A stretch of DNA of 64,000 nucleotides from Alloyangia mangrovi. GTDB taxonomy: Bacteria; Pseudomonadota; Alphaproteobacteria; Rhodobacterales; Rhodobacteraceae. This document shows, piece after piece, positions 21,723-31,545 of the stretch. Position numbers and translations under genes: made by a program. The stretch covers positions 186,001 through 250,000 of the forward strand of contig NZ_NTHN02000001.1 in assembly GCF_002300555.2 (NCBI RefSeq), in the 5' to 3' direction. The notes beneath the pieces are model-generated. The model had not been told where the DNA came from. It worked only from the letters and a program-made list of their open reading frames with translations, and did not search any database. Every line of letters begins with the position of its first letter. The first letter of the stretch is position 1.

Positions 21723-21766
21723 TTAGAAAATTTAAAAATTCTGAGTTCGAATTAGAGAAAATCGAA
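21723..21766. promoter_or_regulatory. CbbR-type control region between cbbF and cbbR
   Basis: An AT-rich island in a GC-rich setting holds two imperfect dyads. TTAGAA (21723-21728) pairs with TTCTGA (21739-21744) across 10 bases. TTCGA (21746-21750) pairs with TCGAA (21762-21766), the last touching the cbbR start. LysR-type regulators typically bind such T-N11-A dyads in the divergent promoter; that CbbR binds here is inference. Confidence 0.6.
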
Positions 21767-22722
21767 TGCGCCGACTTGCCTCGCTTACGCTGAAACAGCT
21801 CCGCGCCTTGGAAGCTGTTGAAAGGACAGGGTCAATTTCACGGGCTGCCGAAGAGCTCGGGCTGACAGCCCCGGCGGTGCACAGCCAGTTGAGAGCTCTG
21901 GATAAGACCTTTGGCTGCGTCCTGTTGACGCGGGAAGGCGCCGGAAAATTCGGCGCGACGCCGGAAGGGGCTGCCTTGCTGCAGGCTTGGGAGACGGCAG
22001 AGGCAGGGTTTCGACGTGCGCTGCAGCGAATCGACGCGCTGCAGAAGGGCATGGCGGGCAGCGTGGTCCTCGGCGTGGTCTCGACCGGCAAGTACTTTGC
22101 CCCGGGCATCGTCGCTCGGCTGCGCAAGGCCTGTCCCGAAATCGAGATCGTGCTCGAGGTCGGCAACCGTGACACGATCATCGCGGCGCTGCAGGACGGG
22201 GCGCTGGATCTTGCCATCATGGGCCGCCCGCCGCGCGAGCCGGCGGTCGAGGCGTTGTCGATCGGGGATCACCCGCATGTGCTGATCGCGCCGCCGGATC
22301 ACCCGCTCGCCGGCGCCACCGAGATCTCCGCCGAGGATGTGCTGCAGGAGATGATCCTGATGCGCGAGCCGGGCTCGGGAACGCGCATCCTCGCGACCCG
22401 CTTTCTCGACCGGATCGGCGAGGGCAAACCCTATGCGCGGGCCGAGATGAATTCCAACGAGACGATCAAGCAGGCGGTGATCGCGGGCCTCGGGATCGCC
22501 ATCATCTCCTATCACACGGTGGCAGAAGAGTTGCGCAGCGGGCGGCTGGTCACGCTTGACCTGCCCGGCCTGCCGATCATGCGCCACTGGTTCCTGCTGC
22601 ACCGCGCCGACCGGCCGGTGACCGGCGCGGCGCGCACCGTATGGGACTTCATCGCCGCCGAGCGCGCGGGTTTCCTGCCGAGCTGGCCACCCCTGCGCCC
22701 CCCGGGCATGGAGGGGCGTTGA
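21766..22722 (+). CDS. cbbR: CbbR, LysR-type activator of the CBB operon
   Basis: A 318-residue LysR-type regulator. The N-terminal helix-turn-helix is [41 protein letters not shown]. The rest is a periplasmic-binding-protein-like sensor ([17 protein letters not shown] near residue 105). The divergent position next to cbbF is the classic CbbR arrangement, and CbbR proteins respond to RuBP and other metabolites. The name rests on context as well as sequence. Confidence 0.93.
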   Translation: MRRLASLTLKQLRALEAVERTGSISRAAEELGLTAPAVHSQLRALDKTFGCVLLTREGAGKFGATPEGAALLQAWETAEAGFRRALQRIDALQKGMAGSVVLGVVSTGKYFAPGIVARLRKACPEIEIVLEVGNRDTIIAALQDGALDLAIMGRPPREPAVEALSIGDHPHVLIAPPDHPLAGATEISAEDVLQEMILMREPGSGTRILATRFLDRIGEGKPYARAEMNSNETIKQAVIAGLGIAIISYHTVAEELRSGRLVTLDLPGLPIMRHWFLLHRADRPVTGAARTVWDFIAAERAGFLPSWPPLRPPGMEGR

Positions 22723-23260
22723 GGCCCTTCTTTTCCCGAGCGCCGACCGGGGAGGGCCCTCAGCTCCTGCCGGCCTACCGACGTGGGAGCGACATACCGG
22801 CGAGCGAGGCGCGGGGCGCCCTCTACACCTTCCACGAGCCCTTTGTCGCCGGGCCGGTTGCGGTGCCACGGGGCTACGGTGCCTCCAGACCCTTCGGCCC
22901 TACCACGCTCCGCGCGGCCTTTCGTTTTTGCGCCTTGTCGGACGTCGGCTACCCGCCCTACGGAGCTATCGTGACGACACGCCGCTATGTGCATTAGAGC
23001 GAGCGGACGTGCAGGAACGCGCCCTCGAGGCCAGTTTGGGGCGGTGGAAGATCAACCTTGCCGACCCCGCGCCGGGCAATGCGCTGATCAAGCGGCGAAC
23101 CCCAAGATGACCGACGAGCAACTTGAAGGCGCCCATCGCCACCGCGTCGCGACCGGGGCGGTGACTGGCGGCTCGTCCTCGGTGACAGGCACAGGAGAGA
23201 GACCGCCCCGCCGGGCTGACCCGCACTCCGTGACACTCCCTTCAGTCCAAGCACCGACCG
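22723..23260. other. Non-coding or decayed stretch
   Basis: About 540 bases downstream of cbbR. Several open frames exist on both strands, but they are mutually overlapping high-GC shadows without recognisable motifs. The stretch leads into the FAD-oxidase remnant and is probably decayed DNA. Confidence 0.4.
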
Positions 23261-23725
23261 GTCACCCGCCGCGCCGGTGTGATCGCTGTCGCCGGGGCCG
23301 CCGCGTGACTCAAGGGGCAGCTGATGCGGCGCGGCGCGGGCACCTGCAACAGGGGGCAGGGCATTCCGCTGGCAGGCGGCGCGGTGGTCGATATGAGCGC
23401 GCAGACCGGCGGACTCGTCGAAGCCGAGCGCAGCATGCGCGTCGCCCCGGGCAGCCTCATGGCCGACATCGACCCGCGCCTTCAGGCCGGCGGGCACGAG
23501 GTGCGCATCCCCCCCTCGAGTCGCGCCGCTAAAACCATCGGTGGCGGGCACGTTGGCATCGGCTTGTGCACTTGGGGCATCCTGCACGACATCGGCAACA
23601 CCTCCCGCGTCGCGGTGATCTCGGTCGAGCTGACCCCGCGTGGTCGACCTGAAACGCTCGGATGTAAACCGCGTGCATCCCGCCTGCGGCTCGAACACTG
23701 GGCTTCAGCCCATCGCCCATAATGG
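23261..23725 (+). pseudogene. Remnant of a PCMH-type FAD-binding oxidoreductase
   Basis: The frame at 23324-23632 reads as the middle of an FAD-binding oxidase (VAO/glycolate-oxidase-like): NRGQGIPLAGGAVVDMSAQT, GSLMADIDPRLQAGGHEVRIP, IGGGHVGIGLCTWGILHD. The continuation VVDLKRSDVNRVHPACGSNTG is in another frame (from 23640). The N-terminal third, the C-terminal domain and any proper start are missing, with stops in the upstream frame. It has suffered frameshifts and truncation at both ends, so it is a true relic and not a simple homopolymer error. Confidence 0.65.
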
Positions 23726-23763
23726 GGATTGTCGGGTACCCCGAATGATCTTCTGCTCAGAGC

Positions 23764-24318
23764 TCAGACGGGCGGCCACATGCGGCGGAACACGCCGTCG
23801 CGTTTTACCAGACCATGCAGCGCGGCGGCGCCCACGTGCACCGCAATCAACAGGATCAGCACCGTCTTGGCGCGGTCGTGCACGCCGCTTGCGGATTTGG
23901 CCAGCGCTTCGTCCTTGCCGATCATGCCGCCGAGGAGCGGGTCCCAGAGTTCCATCGGAAAGCCCCCGGCCTGCACCCGCACGGTGCCGGATATCGCCAG
24001 GGTCACCAGCAGGGCGTAGAGCAGCCAGTGGACCGCCCGCGCGATCCGCGCCTGCGGCGCAGGTACGCTCTCTGGCAGCGGCGGTGGCGGGGTGATCAGG
24101 CGCACCGCCAGCCGTAGGACCACAAGGATGAGGATGATTGGCCCGATGTTCTTGTGATAGAGAAACAGGGTGTCTTGCAGCGGGCGCGACAGACCTTCCT
24201 GCACCATGACAAGGCCCGCGGGAATCGTGGTGAGCACGAGGACCACTGTGAGCCAATGCAGCAGGCGCGCGCTCCGCGAATAGCGCAGCGGATGACCTGT
24301 TGCGACCGGGTTGACCAT
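23764..24318 (-). CDS. Cytochrome b561 family protein
   Basis: A 184-residue inner-membrane protein with four hydrophobic helices. Heme-ligand candidates are His in RLLHWLTVVLVLTT, FLYHKNIGPIILILVVLRL, RAVHWLLYALLVTLAISG and IAVHVGAAALHGLVKRDG. The pattern is that of bacterial b561 (CybB-like), which can oxidise ubiquinol or superoxide. The start is ATG 24318; an in-frame ATG at 24348 is an alternative. It is convergent with the FAD-oxidase remnant and divergent from the lipid gene operon. Confidence 0.87.
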   Translation of the reverse strand: MVNPVATGHPLRYSRSARLLHWLTVVLVLTTIPAGLVMVQEGLSRPLQDTLFLYHKNIGPIILILVVLRLAVRLITPPPPLPESVPAPQARIARAVHWLLYALLVTLAISGTVRVQAGGFPMELWDPLLGGMIGKDEALAKSASGVHDRAKTVLILLIAVHVGAAALHGLVKRDGVFRRMWPPV

Positions 24319-24421
24319 GCGCCGACCTCCCTGACCTGCGGTGCTCACAGCCTAGTAACATCTTTCCCTTGCGTAAAGCGTAGCGCTTGACACGGGCCTG
24401 CGGGGCGGCCCTTCATTTCTG

Positions 24422-25162
24422 ATGAGCCTGCCAACCGATCACCCACCGCGCGCCGTGGACCTGACCGGCGCAAGATCGCCCGTCGCGTCCCTCTCGCTCC
24501 TTTCGGCAGGGTTGGCACTGGCGCTCCTCGGCCTGTCGTGGCGGCTGGCTGGCGACGTGATGCTTCTGCCGATGCTCGGCTTCGGGTTCGGGGCTGGTGT
24601 CGCGGGGCACCTCCTGCTTCGGCACTGGACGGCACCGAGTTTGGGCTGGGCCAATGCGCTGACCCTCGGGCGGCTTGCGCTCGCTGCGCTCTTCCTCCTG
24701 CCGCTCGCACGGCCCGGGCTGACCGAGGGTGCCATGGGCTGGGGCTTCTTCTGCCTCGCGCTGTTCACCCTGGCGCTCGACGGCGTGGACGGCTGGCTCG
24801 CGCGGCGGAGCGGTCTGGCGGGCCCCTGGGGCGCGCGTTTCGACATGGAGGTGGACAGCATCTTCGCGCTCTTGCTTGCGGCCGTGGCCTTGCGCAGCGG
24901 CGCGGCGGGTGCTTGGGTGCTGCTGTTGGGCAGCCTGCGCTACCTCTTCGTGGCGGCCGCCCGGGCGTGGCCCTGGCTCGCCGCGCCATTGTCGCAACGC
25001 TTCCGGCGCAAGCTGGTCTGTGTTCTGCAGATCGCGGTCTTGGCGGGCCTGCTGGCACCGGTTGCGGTGCCGCCCTGCTCCGATCTCGCCGGGCTGCTCG
25101 CGCTGGCCCTGCTGGTATGGTCCTTCGCGGTGGATGTGCTCTGGCTCGCGAGGCGGCGTTGA
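24422..25162 (+). CDS. CDP-alcohol phosphatidyltransferase family protein
   Basis: A 246-residue integral membrane enzyme. The family signature DGx2ARx8Gx3Dx3D is complete: DGWLARRSGLAGPWGARFDMEVD, around residues 125-147. About six hydrophobic helices are present. The enzyme would transfer a phosphoalcohol from a CDP-linked donor to an acceptor alcohol. Neither donor nor acceptor can be read; sequence and context do not point to housekeeping PgsA or PssA. The stop overlaps a TTG start of the next gene, so the two are coupled. Confidence 0.88.
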   Translation: MSLPTDHPPRAVDLTGARSPVASLSLLSAGLALALLGLSWRLAGDVMLLPMLGFGFGAGVAGHLLLRHWTAPSLGWANALTLGRLALAALFLLPLARPGLTEGAMGWGFFCLALFTLALDGVDGWLARRSGLAGPWGARFDMEVDSIFALLLAAVALRSGAAGAWVLLLGSLRYLFVAAARAWPWLAAPLSQRFRRKLVCVLQIAVLAGLLAPVAVPPCSDLAGLLALALLVWSFAVDVLWLARRR

Positions 25163-26791
25163 GCCGGGCGCTGCGCCGCGGGCTGGCGCTCTTTGCAGCG
25201 GCGCTGCTTGTCGATCTGTTGCTCATCGTGCCAAATCACCCCGGGGCACTGCACTGGTCTGCGCTGACAACGCTGCCACTGGAACTGCCGGTTCTCCTGC
25301 TGGGAGCGCTGGCGCTCGGCAATAGGGCCGGCCCACCGGCGCTGTTGGCCACCGCGGCGCTGACCCTGGTTACCCTGCTGAAGCTGGCCGACTTCGCGAC
25401 GTTCACCGTTTTTGCGCGCAGCTTCGATCCGCTGGCTGACCTGCACCTGCTGCCAGCGGGCGTCCATCTGCTGCGTGGGAGCATCGGGATCGCCGGGGTG
25501 CTGCTGCTCGGCGCGCTGGCGGTGCTGGTGTTGCTCGGGGCGATGGCGCTGCTTTGCCGCGCATTTCTGGTCTGGGCGCGCTGCGGAAGCGGCCTGCAGC
25601 GCAGCACGAGGCGCGCCGCGGGCGGCGTTGCCCTGGCCTTCGCGGCGCTTTGCGCTGCCGAGATTCGCAGTCCCCTGACCGGAGGGCAGGGTTGGACGCC
25701 GGTCGGCAGCGCCTTCGCGACGCGGCTTGCCGCCGAACACATCCGCGACTTCGCGCACGCGCGCGCCGCGCTGGCCGACTTCGAAAGCGCCGCCGCCGAA
25801 GATCCATGGACCGGCCGCGACGGTCTGCTGTCCAGGCTCGAAGGTCGCTCGGTGGTGATCGTCTTTGTCGAGAGCTACGGCCGCGCCGCCTTTGACAGCC
25901 CGCTCTACGCGCCGCGCCATCTTGCGACGCTGGCCGAGGGGGAGGCGGCGCTTGCCGAGGCGGGGCTCGGCGTACGCTCGGGCTGGCTGACCTCGCCGGT
26001 GCAGGGCGGGCAAAGCTGGCTTGCCCATGCCACGCTGGCCGCGGGCGTTCGGGTCAGTGACCAGCGCCGTTACCGGGCGCTGCTGGCAAGTCGGCGGCAG
26101 ACATTGTTCACGCTCGGGGGGGCGGGCGGGATACCGGACAATGGTGGTCGCCCCGGCAATCGTCATGCCCTGGCCCGAGGCGCCGGCGATGGGCTTTCAG
26201 GAGGTCCGCGCTGCCATCGACCTCGGATATGCCGGGTTGCCCTTCAACTGGGTGACCATGCCGGATCAATTCACGCTCGCTGCCTTCGACCGCGAGGCGC
26301 AGGGCACCGCGCCCTTCTTGGCGGAAATCGCGTTGATTTCCAGCCATGCGCCCTGGACACCGGTGCCGCAACTGGTGCCTTGGGAGGCGGTGGGAGATGG
26401 CAGCGTCTTCGATGCCCAAGCCACCTCGGGTCCAAGCCCCAAGGACGTCTGGTCCGACCCCGACAGGATCCGCGACCACTACGGCCGGGCGCTGGATTAC
26501 GCACTGCGCACGGTGCTGTCCTGGGCGACACTGCCGCGCGCGGAGCCGCCGCTGGTCATCGTGCTCGGCGATCACCAGCCCGCCGAATTCGTCGCGCAAG
26601 CCGGCGGCAAGGACGTGCCAGTTCACCTCATCGGGCCACCCGAAACGCTGGCGCTCTTCGAGGGCTGGGGCTGGGCCGCGCGGCTGAGCCCGGATCCGGC
26701 CCAGGCCTCCTGGCCGATGCGGGACTTCCGCGACCGCTTCTTAACCGCGACAAGCGAGGCGGTGGGCGCGCCGCGGGCGGACGGGTCTTGA
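25159..26791 (+). CDS. Membrane-anchored alkaline phosphatase/sulfatase-superfamily protein, frameshifted at a G7 run
   Basis: The first half has about four hydrophobic helices. It enters a metallo-hydrolase domain at VVIVFVESYGRAAFDSPLYAPRH, where Ser/Tyr after VES sits at the nucleophile position, as in LtaS/phosphoethanolamine-transferase-like enzymes. The second half, in the next frame, has SSHAPWTPVP and VIVLGDHQPAEF, the C-terminal metal-ligand signature. The frames part at seven G's (26116-26122). With six the join reads TLFTLGGRAGYRTMVV and gives 543 residues. TTG at 25159 is the likely start, overlapping the upstream stop. It may transfer or remove a phospho-headgroup. Confidence 0.8.
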
Positions 26792-26908
26792 GAGCCCTGC
26801 GCCTTTCTGTCCCGCTGGCGCCCATTGGCTTCGTCTTGGGGCATGGCTGCTGCCGGCATTGCCTCGCTCCGCGTTCAGCCTAGTCTCATTTTAAACCGGG
26901 AGGGTCCC

Positions 26909-27898
26909 ATGACATTTCTGACACCCACACGCCGCCTGTTTCTTGGCGGAGCCCTGTCGACCGCCGGAGCCGCTCTCTTCGCGCCGCCTCGGGCAAGGGC
27001 GCAGGACGCGGTTGCACTGCAGCTCTCATGGCTGCATTCGGTGCAGTTCGGCGGCAGCTACATCGCGCAGGACAAGGGCTACTGGCGCGACGCGGGGCTC
27101 GAGGTTTCCCTTTTGCCGGGCGGCCCCAACGCGCCGGTCGAGCCGCCGGTCGTGGCCGGGACCGCGCTGGTCGGCATCTCGGCGGCGGATTACACCGCCG
27201 CTGCGGTGAACCAGGGCGCGCCGTTCAGGATCATCGGGGTCGCCATGCAGAAGAACCCCTTCGCCATCGCCTCTCTGCCGGCCAATCCGGTGAACAGCCC
27301 CGCCGACCTCGTCGGCAAGAAGCTCGGCATGGCCCTTGCCAACACGCCGGTGCTCGAGGCGCTCTGCACGGTCAACGGCGTGGACATCGATCAGATCGAG
27401 GTGGTGCCGACGCAATACGACGCGGCGCCGCTGGTGCAGGGGCAGGTGGATTGCCTGCTGTGCTGGGCCACGGACTTGCCGGTCGCGATGGAAATCCAGG
27501 GCGTGGAGAGCGTGACAATGCTGCTCGCCGACCATGGCTACGCGGTGCATTCGCAGACCTACATCGCCACCGAGGATAGCCTCGCGAACCGCCGCGATCA
27601 GCTGGTCGCGCTGATGCGGGGCGAGGTGATGGGCTGGCAGGATTACCACGCCGACCCCGAGGAAGCTGCCGCGCTGACCGTCGACATGTTCCCCGATGCC
27701 GGTCTCGATCTTGCCACGCAGAAGCTGCAGGCGGAGCGGCAGGTGCCGCTGATGTTCTCCGAGCTAACCGAAACCGAGGGGTTCGGCTGGTTCACCGACG
27801 AGACGGTCGCCGCCAATGTCGAAACGCTGAGACTTCTGGGCAAGCCGGTGTCTTCCGATCTCTGGGACCGTTCCATCCTGGAAGAGGTGCATGGCTAG
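26909..27898 (+). CDS. ABC transporter substrate-binding protein, NMT1/SsuA type
   Basis: A 329-residue periplasmic protein with a clear Tat signal (PTRRLFLGGALSTAGAALFAPPRARA). The mature start ALQLSWLHSVQFGGSYIAQDKGYW and later NPVNSPADLVGKKLGMALANTPVLEALC match NMT1/THI5-like binding proteins (riboflavin or thiamine-precursor type, and others). GGGAGGGT precedes the start. No TPP or FMN riboswitch is visible upstream, so a vitamin role is unsupported. It is followed by its ATPase and a fused permease. Confidence 0.87.
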   Translation: MTFLTPTRRLFLGGALSTAGAALFAPPRARAQDAVALQLSWLHSVQFGGSYIAQDKGYWRDAGLEVSLLPGGPNAPVEPPVVAGTALVGISAADYTAAAVNQGAPFRIIGVAMQKNPFAIASLPANPVNSPADLVGKKLGMALANTPVLEALCTVNGVDIDQIEVVPTQYDAAPLVQGQVDCLLCWATDLPVAMEIQGVESVTMLLADHGYAVHSQTYIATEDSLANRRDQLVALMRGEVMGWQDYHADPEEAAALTVDMFPDAGLDLATQKLQAERQVPLMFSELTETEGFGWFTDETVAANVETLRLLGKPVSSDLWDRSILEEVHG

Positions 27899-27934
27899 GC
27901 GGCAGGCTGCGAACCCGCGGGTCCTGCGGCGCCG

Positions 27935-28726
27935 ATGAGTGCCCGGCCCGATATCTGCCTTGTTGGGGTGGCCAAGAGCTTCGGCGTCGATGGCCGCCGT
28001 GTGGAGGCAGTCGCGCCCATCAATGTCCGTCTTGCTGGCGGGCAGATGACGGCGCTGGTCGGGCCTTCGGGTTGCGGCAAGTCGACCCTGCTGCGGCTTA
28101 TTGCGGGGCTCGAGGCGACCACCGAGGGCACGATCACCATTGGCGCGGAAACGCCGGATGCGCTGCGCCGTCGGGCCGGGCTGGCGATGGCCTTTCAGGA
28201 TCCGGCCCTGCTGCCGTGGCGCACGGTCGAGGGCAACGTGGCGCTGGGGCGGGCGCTGGCACGCAAGCCCCGGGATCCGAAGGTCGTTCGGGACCTGATC
28301 GCGCTGGTCGGCCTTTCAGGCTTCGAAGGACGGCGCCCGGCAGAGCTGTCGGGCGGCATGCAGCAGCGCGTGGCCATCGCGCGGGCGCTCGCGGGCGAGC
28401 CCGAGCTGCTGCTGCTCGATGAGCCTTTCGCCGCGGTGGATGCGCTCACCCGCGACCGGCTCAACACCGAGCTGCCGCCGCTCTGGGAGGCGCGCGGCGC
28501 GAGTTCGGTCCTGGTGACCCACTCGGTCGCCGAGGCGGTGCGCCTGTCGGACCGTATCCTCGTGCTGACCCCGCGCCCCGCGCGCATTGCCGCCGACATC
28601 GCGGTGCCTCTGCCGCGCCCGCGCGGGGCCGAGGTGCTGGCCTCTAGGGCATTCCGCGCCCTTTGCGCCGAGGTTACGGAGGCCCTGCGCGTGCACCAGT
28701 ATCCCGACACCGTCGCGGCGCAATGA
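27935..28726 (+). CDS. ABC transporter ATP-binding protein (SsuB/TauB type)
   Basis: A 263-residue nucleotide-binding subunit with Walker [10 protein letters not shown], the Q-loop [12 protein letters not shown], signature LSGGMQQR, Walker [13 protein letters not shown] and H-loop VTHSVAEA. It belongs to the same subclass as the ATPase at 2961. Its stop overlaps the permease start by 4 bases (ATGA). Confidence 0.93.
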   Translation: MSARPDICLVGVAKSFGVDGRRVEAVAPINVRLAGGQMTALVGPSGCGKSTLLRLIAGLEATTEGTITIGAETPDALRRRAGLAMAFQDPALLPWRTVEGNVALGRALARKPRDPKVVRDLIALVGLSGFEGRRPAELSGGMQQRVAIARALAGEPELLLLDEPFAAVDALTRDRLNTELPPLWEARGASSVLVTHSVAEAVRLSDRILVLTPRPARIAADIAVPLPRPRGAEVLASRAFRALCAEVTEALRVHQYPDTVAAQ

Positions 28727-30315
28727 AGCCGGGCAGGGGAGCGTTGTCCGGAAGCCCGGAGGCCGAGATTTTCGGCGCCTTGCGGCGCGGGGTCGGGGTC
28801 GCGCTGGTGCTCCTGCTCTGGGAGCTGCTCGCCCGCGCCACCGTTGGCAGCTACATCATTGCCGCTCCGAGCGAGATCACCCGGCACATGCTTGGCCATG
28901 CCGATCTGCTCGGCCGCGCGCTCGCGACCACGCTGGGATCGGCGGCGCGCGGTTTTCTATGGGGCAATCTCGCCGGCGCCCTCCTGGCGCTTGCCGCGGT
29001 GTTGATGCCGCGCGGCGAGCGGCTCCTGTCGACCCTTGCACTGCTGGTCTTCTGCCTGCCACTTGTTGCCACCGGGCCGATCCTGCGGGTGCTCTACGGT
29101 CCGGGCAGCGGCCCGCAGGTCACCCTGGCGGCGATGGCGGTCTATTACACGACTTTCCTGCCGGTGCTGGTGGGTCTGCGCGCGGCGCCGCAGGGCTGGT
29201 TCGACCTCGTGCGCAGCTACGGGCGCGGCCCGGTGACCGTGCTGCGCGAGGTGCGGCTGCCAGCGGCACTGCCCTACCTGGTCGCCGGGCTGCAGATCGC
29301 CGCGCCGGCGGCCTTCCTCGGTGCCATGGTCGGCGAATTTACCGGTGCCGAACGCGGGCTCGGCGTGCTGACGGTGCGCGCGCTCCGGGCGCTCGACTTG
29401 CCCGCCACCTGGAGCATTGCAGTGATTGCCGCCGGGGTCTCGATGCTGGCCTTCGCCGCGGTCGGCGCCTTGGGGAGGCGGCTCGATCTTGCGCCCCCCG
29501 AGGTGCTGCTGGCCCCGCCGGTCGCGCGCGGCCGCAGGCCCTGGGCCAATCTTGCCGAGGCGGGGCTGGCGACGGCCGTGACGCTGCTCCTCTGGAAGGG
29601 CAGCATGGAGCTTTTCGGCCTGCCGCGCTTCTTTGCCAAGCGGCCCGAGGATGTTTGGGGTTACCTCGTCGCGGCGCCCGGTGCCGACGCGCACCGCGCC
29701 CGGCTCCTCGGGGCGCTCGGCGAGACGCTGGCGATGGCGGTGCCGGGCTATCTGGCAGGGCTGCTGCTGGGGGCCGGGCTGGCGATGGCGCTGACGCTGC
29801 GTCCGCGACTCTCGGGGGCGGTGATACCGCTGTCCATCGCGCTGCGCTCGATCCCGATCGTCGCCACCGCGCCATTGGTTGTCTGGGCGCTTGGCCGGGA
29901 AGCGACGGGCACGATTGCCGTTGTGGCCCTGATGATCTTCTTCCCGACGCTGATCGCCTGTCAGCACGGGCTGGCGCGGACCCCGCGCGCGGTGCTCGAT
30001 CTCTTTGCGGTCTATGCCGCCAGCCCGCTGCGGCGCCTTCTGGATGCGCAGCTTCCCGCCATGCTGCCGGCGCTCTTCGCCTCGGCCCGCATGGCCATAC
30101 CCGCCGCGATCCTGGCCGTGACGACGGCGGAATGGCTCGCCACCGGTCGTGGCATCGGCGCGTTGATGGCGACGGTGGCCTCGACCTCGGACTATGGCAT
30201 GCTATGGAGCGCCATCGCCCTGATCGGGCTGGCCGCGGTGCTCGCCCACGCGCTGGTGGCAGCGCTGGAACGCCGGGTGCTGGCGCGCACCAGCCCAGAA
30301 CAGCTTGCGCGATGA
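28723..30315 (+). CDS. Fused two-domain ABC permease
   Basis: At 530 residues this is twice the usual SsuC length. Two BPD_transp_1 domains are joined head to tail: the first at about residues 20-260 (EAA-like loop [22 protein letters not shown], then [13 protein letters not shown]), the second at about 285-525 ([21 protein letters not shown], then [15 protein letters not shown]). A single chain therefore supplies both halves of the channel. The start at 28723 overlaps the ATPase stop; the frame is open upstream but only over the ATPase gene. Confidence 0.88.
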   Translation: MKPGRGALSGSPEAEIFGALRRGVGVALVLLLWELLARATVGSYIIAAPSEITRHMLGHADLLGRALATTLGSAARGFLWGNLAGALLALAAVLMPRGERLLSTLALLVFCLPLVATGPILRVLYGPGSGPQVTLAAMAVYYTTFLPVLVGLRAAPQGWFDLVRSYGRGPVTVLREVRLPAALPYLVAGLQIAAPAAFLGAMVGEFTGAERGLGVLTVRALRALDLPATWSIAVIAAGVSMLAFAAVGALGRRLDLAPPEVLLAPPVARGRRPWANLAEAGLATAVTLLLWKGSMELFGLPRFFAKRPEDVWGYLVAAPGADAHRARLLGALGETLAMAVPGYLAGLLLGAGLAMALTLRPRLSGAVIPLSIALRSIPIVATAPLVVWALGREATGTIAVVALMIFFPTLIACQHGLARTPRAVLDLFAVYAASPLRRLLDAQLPAMLPALFASARMAIPAAILAVTTAEWLATGRGIGALMATVASTSDYGMLWSAIALIGLAAVLAHALVAALERRVLARTSPEQLAR

Positions 30316-31358
30316 GAGCTTGCGCCTTTGCCATCCCCGGCGATCTTTGCCAGAAGACCGGCGGCTTCATCTACGAGCGCCGCCTGCTCGAAGAGCTGCG
30401 GGCGGCGGGCCGCGAGGTGCACCACGTCGCGCTGCCCGCCGCGGCCGGGGCGGCTATGCAGGGCCCGGCTGTGCGGGCGCAGGTCGCCAGGGCGCTGGAG
30501 GCGCTGCCGCCCTGCATGCCGCTGATCCTCGACGGGCTGGTCTTCGGAGCCATGCGTCCTGCGGCGCTGCAGCGGCTGAGCTGCCCGGTGGTGGCGATGC
30601 TGCATCATCCGATGGGGCTCGAGCAGGGGCTGGCGCCGCAACTGGCCCGGCGCCTGCTGGCGCAGGAGACCGCCAATCTGTCCCAGGCCACACGGATCGT
30701 GGTCACCAGCCCCCACACGCGCGAGACTTACATCGGGCTCGGGGCAGACCCGGAACGGATCACTGTGGCACTGCCGGGATACGACGGGCCGCGCGACCGG
30801 CCGCGCGTCGAGGCGGGCCCGGGTATCCTGTCGGTCGGCTTGCTGGCCCGGCGCAAGGGGCATGACGTGCTGATCCGGGCACTTGCGCAGATCGCGGACC
30901 TCGAGTGGACCGCGCGCATCGTCGGCAAGAGGCAAGATCCCGCCGTCGCCGCCGAGCTCTCTGCGCTGATCACCGAACTGGACCTGGACGCGCGGGTTGA
31001 GCTGGCTGGTGAGATTTCCGACGCGGCGCTGGCCGAAGCCTACAGCAGCGCCCGGGTCTTCGCGCTCGCAACCCGCTACGAGGGCTACGGCATGGCACTC
31101 GCTGAGGCTCTCTGCCACGGGTTGCCGATCGTGAGCTGTGCTGCCGGTGCGGTGCCCGGCACCGTCGGCGCGGCGGCGCTTCTAGCCCCGCCGGATGACC
31201 CCGGGGCGTTTGCCGCGCACCTCCGCACGCTGCTCGAGAGCCCCGTCGTGCGCGCGGACTTGGCCGCTTGCTCCCGCGCCCTCGGCCAAGGGTTGCCGCG
31301 CTGGCGCGACACGGCGGCAGTGATGGGGCGGGTGCTGGACGCGATCTCGTTGGCATGA
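30312..31358 (+). CDS. Glycosyltransferase family 4 protein
   Basis: A 348-residue GT-B glycosyltransferase. The N-terminal acceptor domain contains GDLCQKTGGFIYERRLLEEL. The C-terminal donor domain begins at GILSVGLLARRKGHDVLIRAL and holds the GT4 signature EGYGMALAEALCHGLPIVSC with its E-x7-E pattern. It overlaps the permease by 4 bases, so it is co-translated with an importer, which is unusual. Sugar donor and acceptor are unknown. With the CDP-alcohol enzyme upstream, a glycolipid is one idea. Confidence 0.88.
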   Translation: MRACAFAIPGDLCQKTGGFIYERRLLEELRAAGREVHHVALPAAAGAAMQGPAVRAQVARALEALPPCMPLILDGLVFGAMRPAALQRLSCPVVAMLHHPMGLEQGLAPQLARRLLAQETANLSQATRIVVTSPHTRETYIGLGADPERITVALPGYDGPRDRPRVEAGPGILSVGLLARRKGHDVLIRALAQIADLEWTARIVGKRQDPAVAAELSALITELDLDARVELAGEISDAALAEAYSSARVFALATRYEGYGMALAEALCHGLPIVSCAAGAVPGTVGAAALLAPPDDPGAFAAHLRTLLESPVVRADLAACSRALGQGLPRWRDTAAVMGRVLDAISLA

Positions 31359-31545
31359 CGCACCGCGCTGCCCAGCAGCGGTTCATCAAATGCCGCCGCC
31401 CGTCATACCAAGGTCGACATCCAATAAGTTACGGAATACCCGAAGATTATGAAGGGGCAACGCTCCGAGCCTCCAAATGAAGCGATGCTGATCGCGCTCA
31501 TTCCGGTTGCCTCGATGGCGTTCAATGGGAGGTAAGAAGGTACAA

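Noticed and set aside
24538-26883. A 781-codon open frame on the plus strand
   Set aside because: Its first part is a shadow of the phosphatidyltransferase and its last part is out of frame after the G7 run. Only the middle is the true start of the phosphatase-like gene.
26792-26908. TPP or FMN riboswitch before the NMT1-type binding protein
   Set aside because: None of the conserved riboswitch segments is visible in the 117-base gap; the same is true upstream of 1885.
28587-31358. A 923-codon open frame ending with the glycosyltransferase
   Set aside because: Everything before 30312 is the antiphase of the fused permease (arginine/alanine-rich, no motifs). The glycosyltransferase starts at the ATGA overlap.
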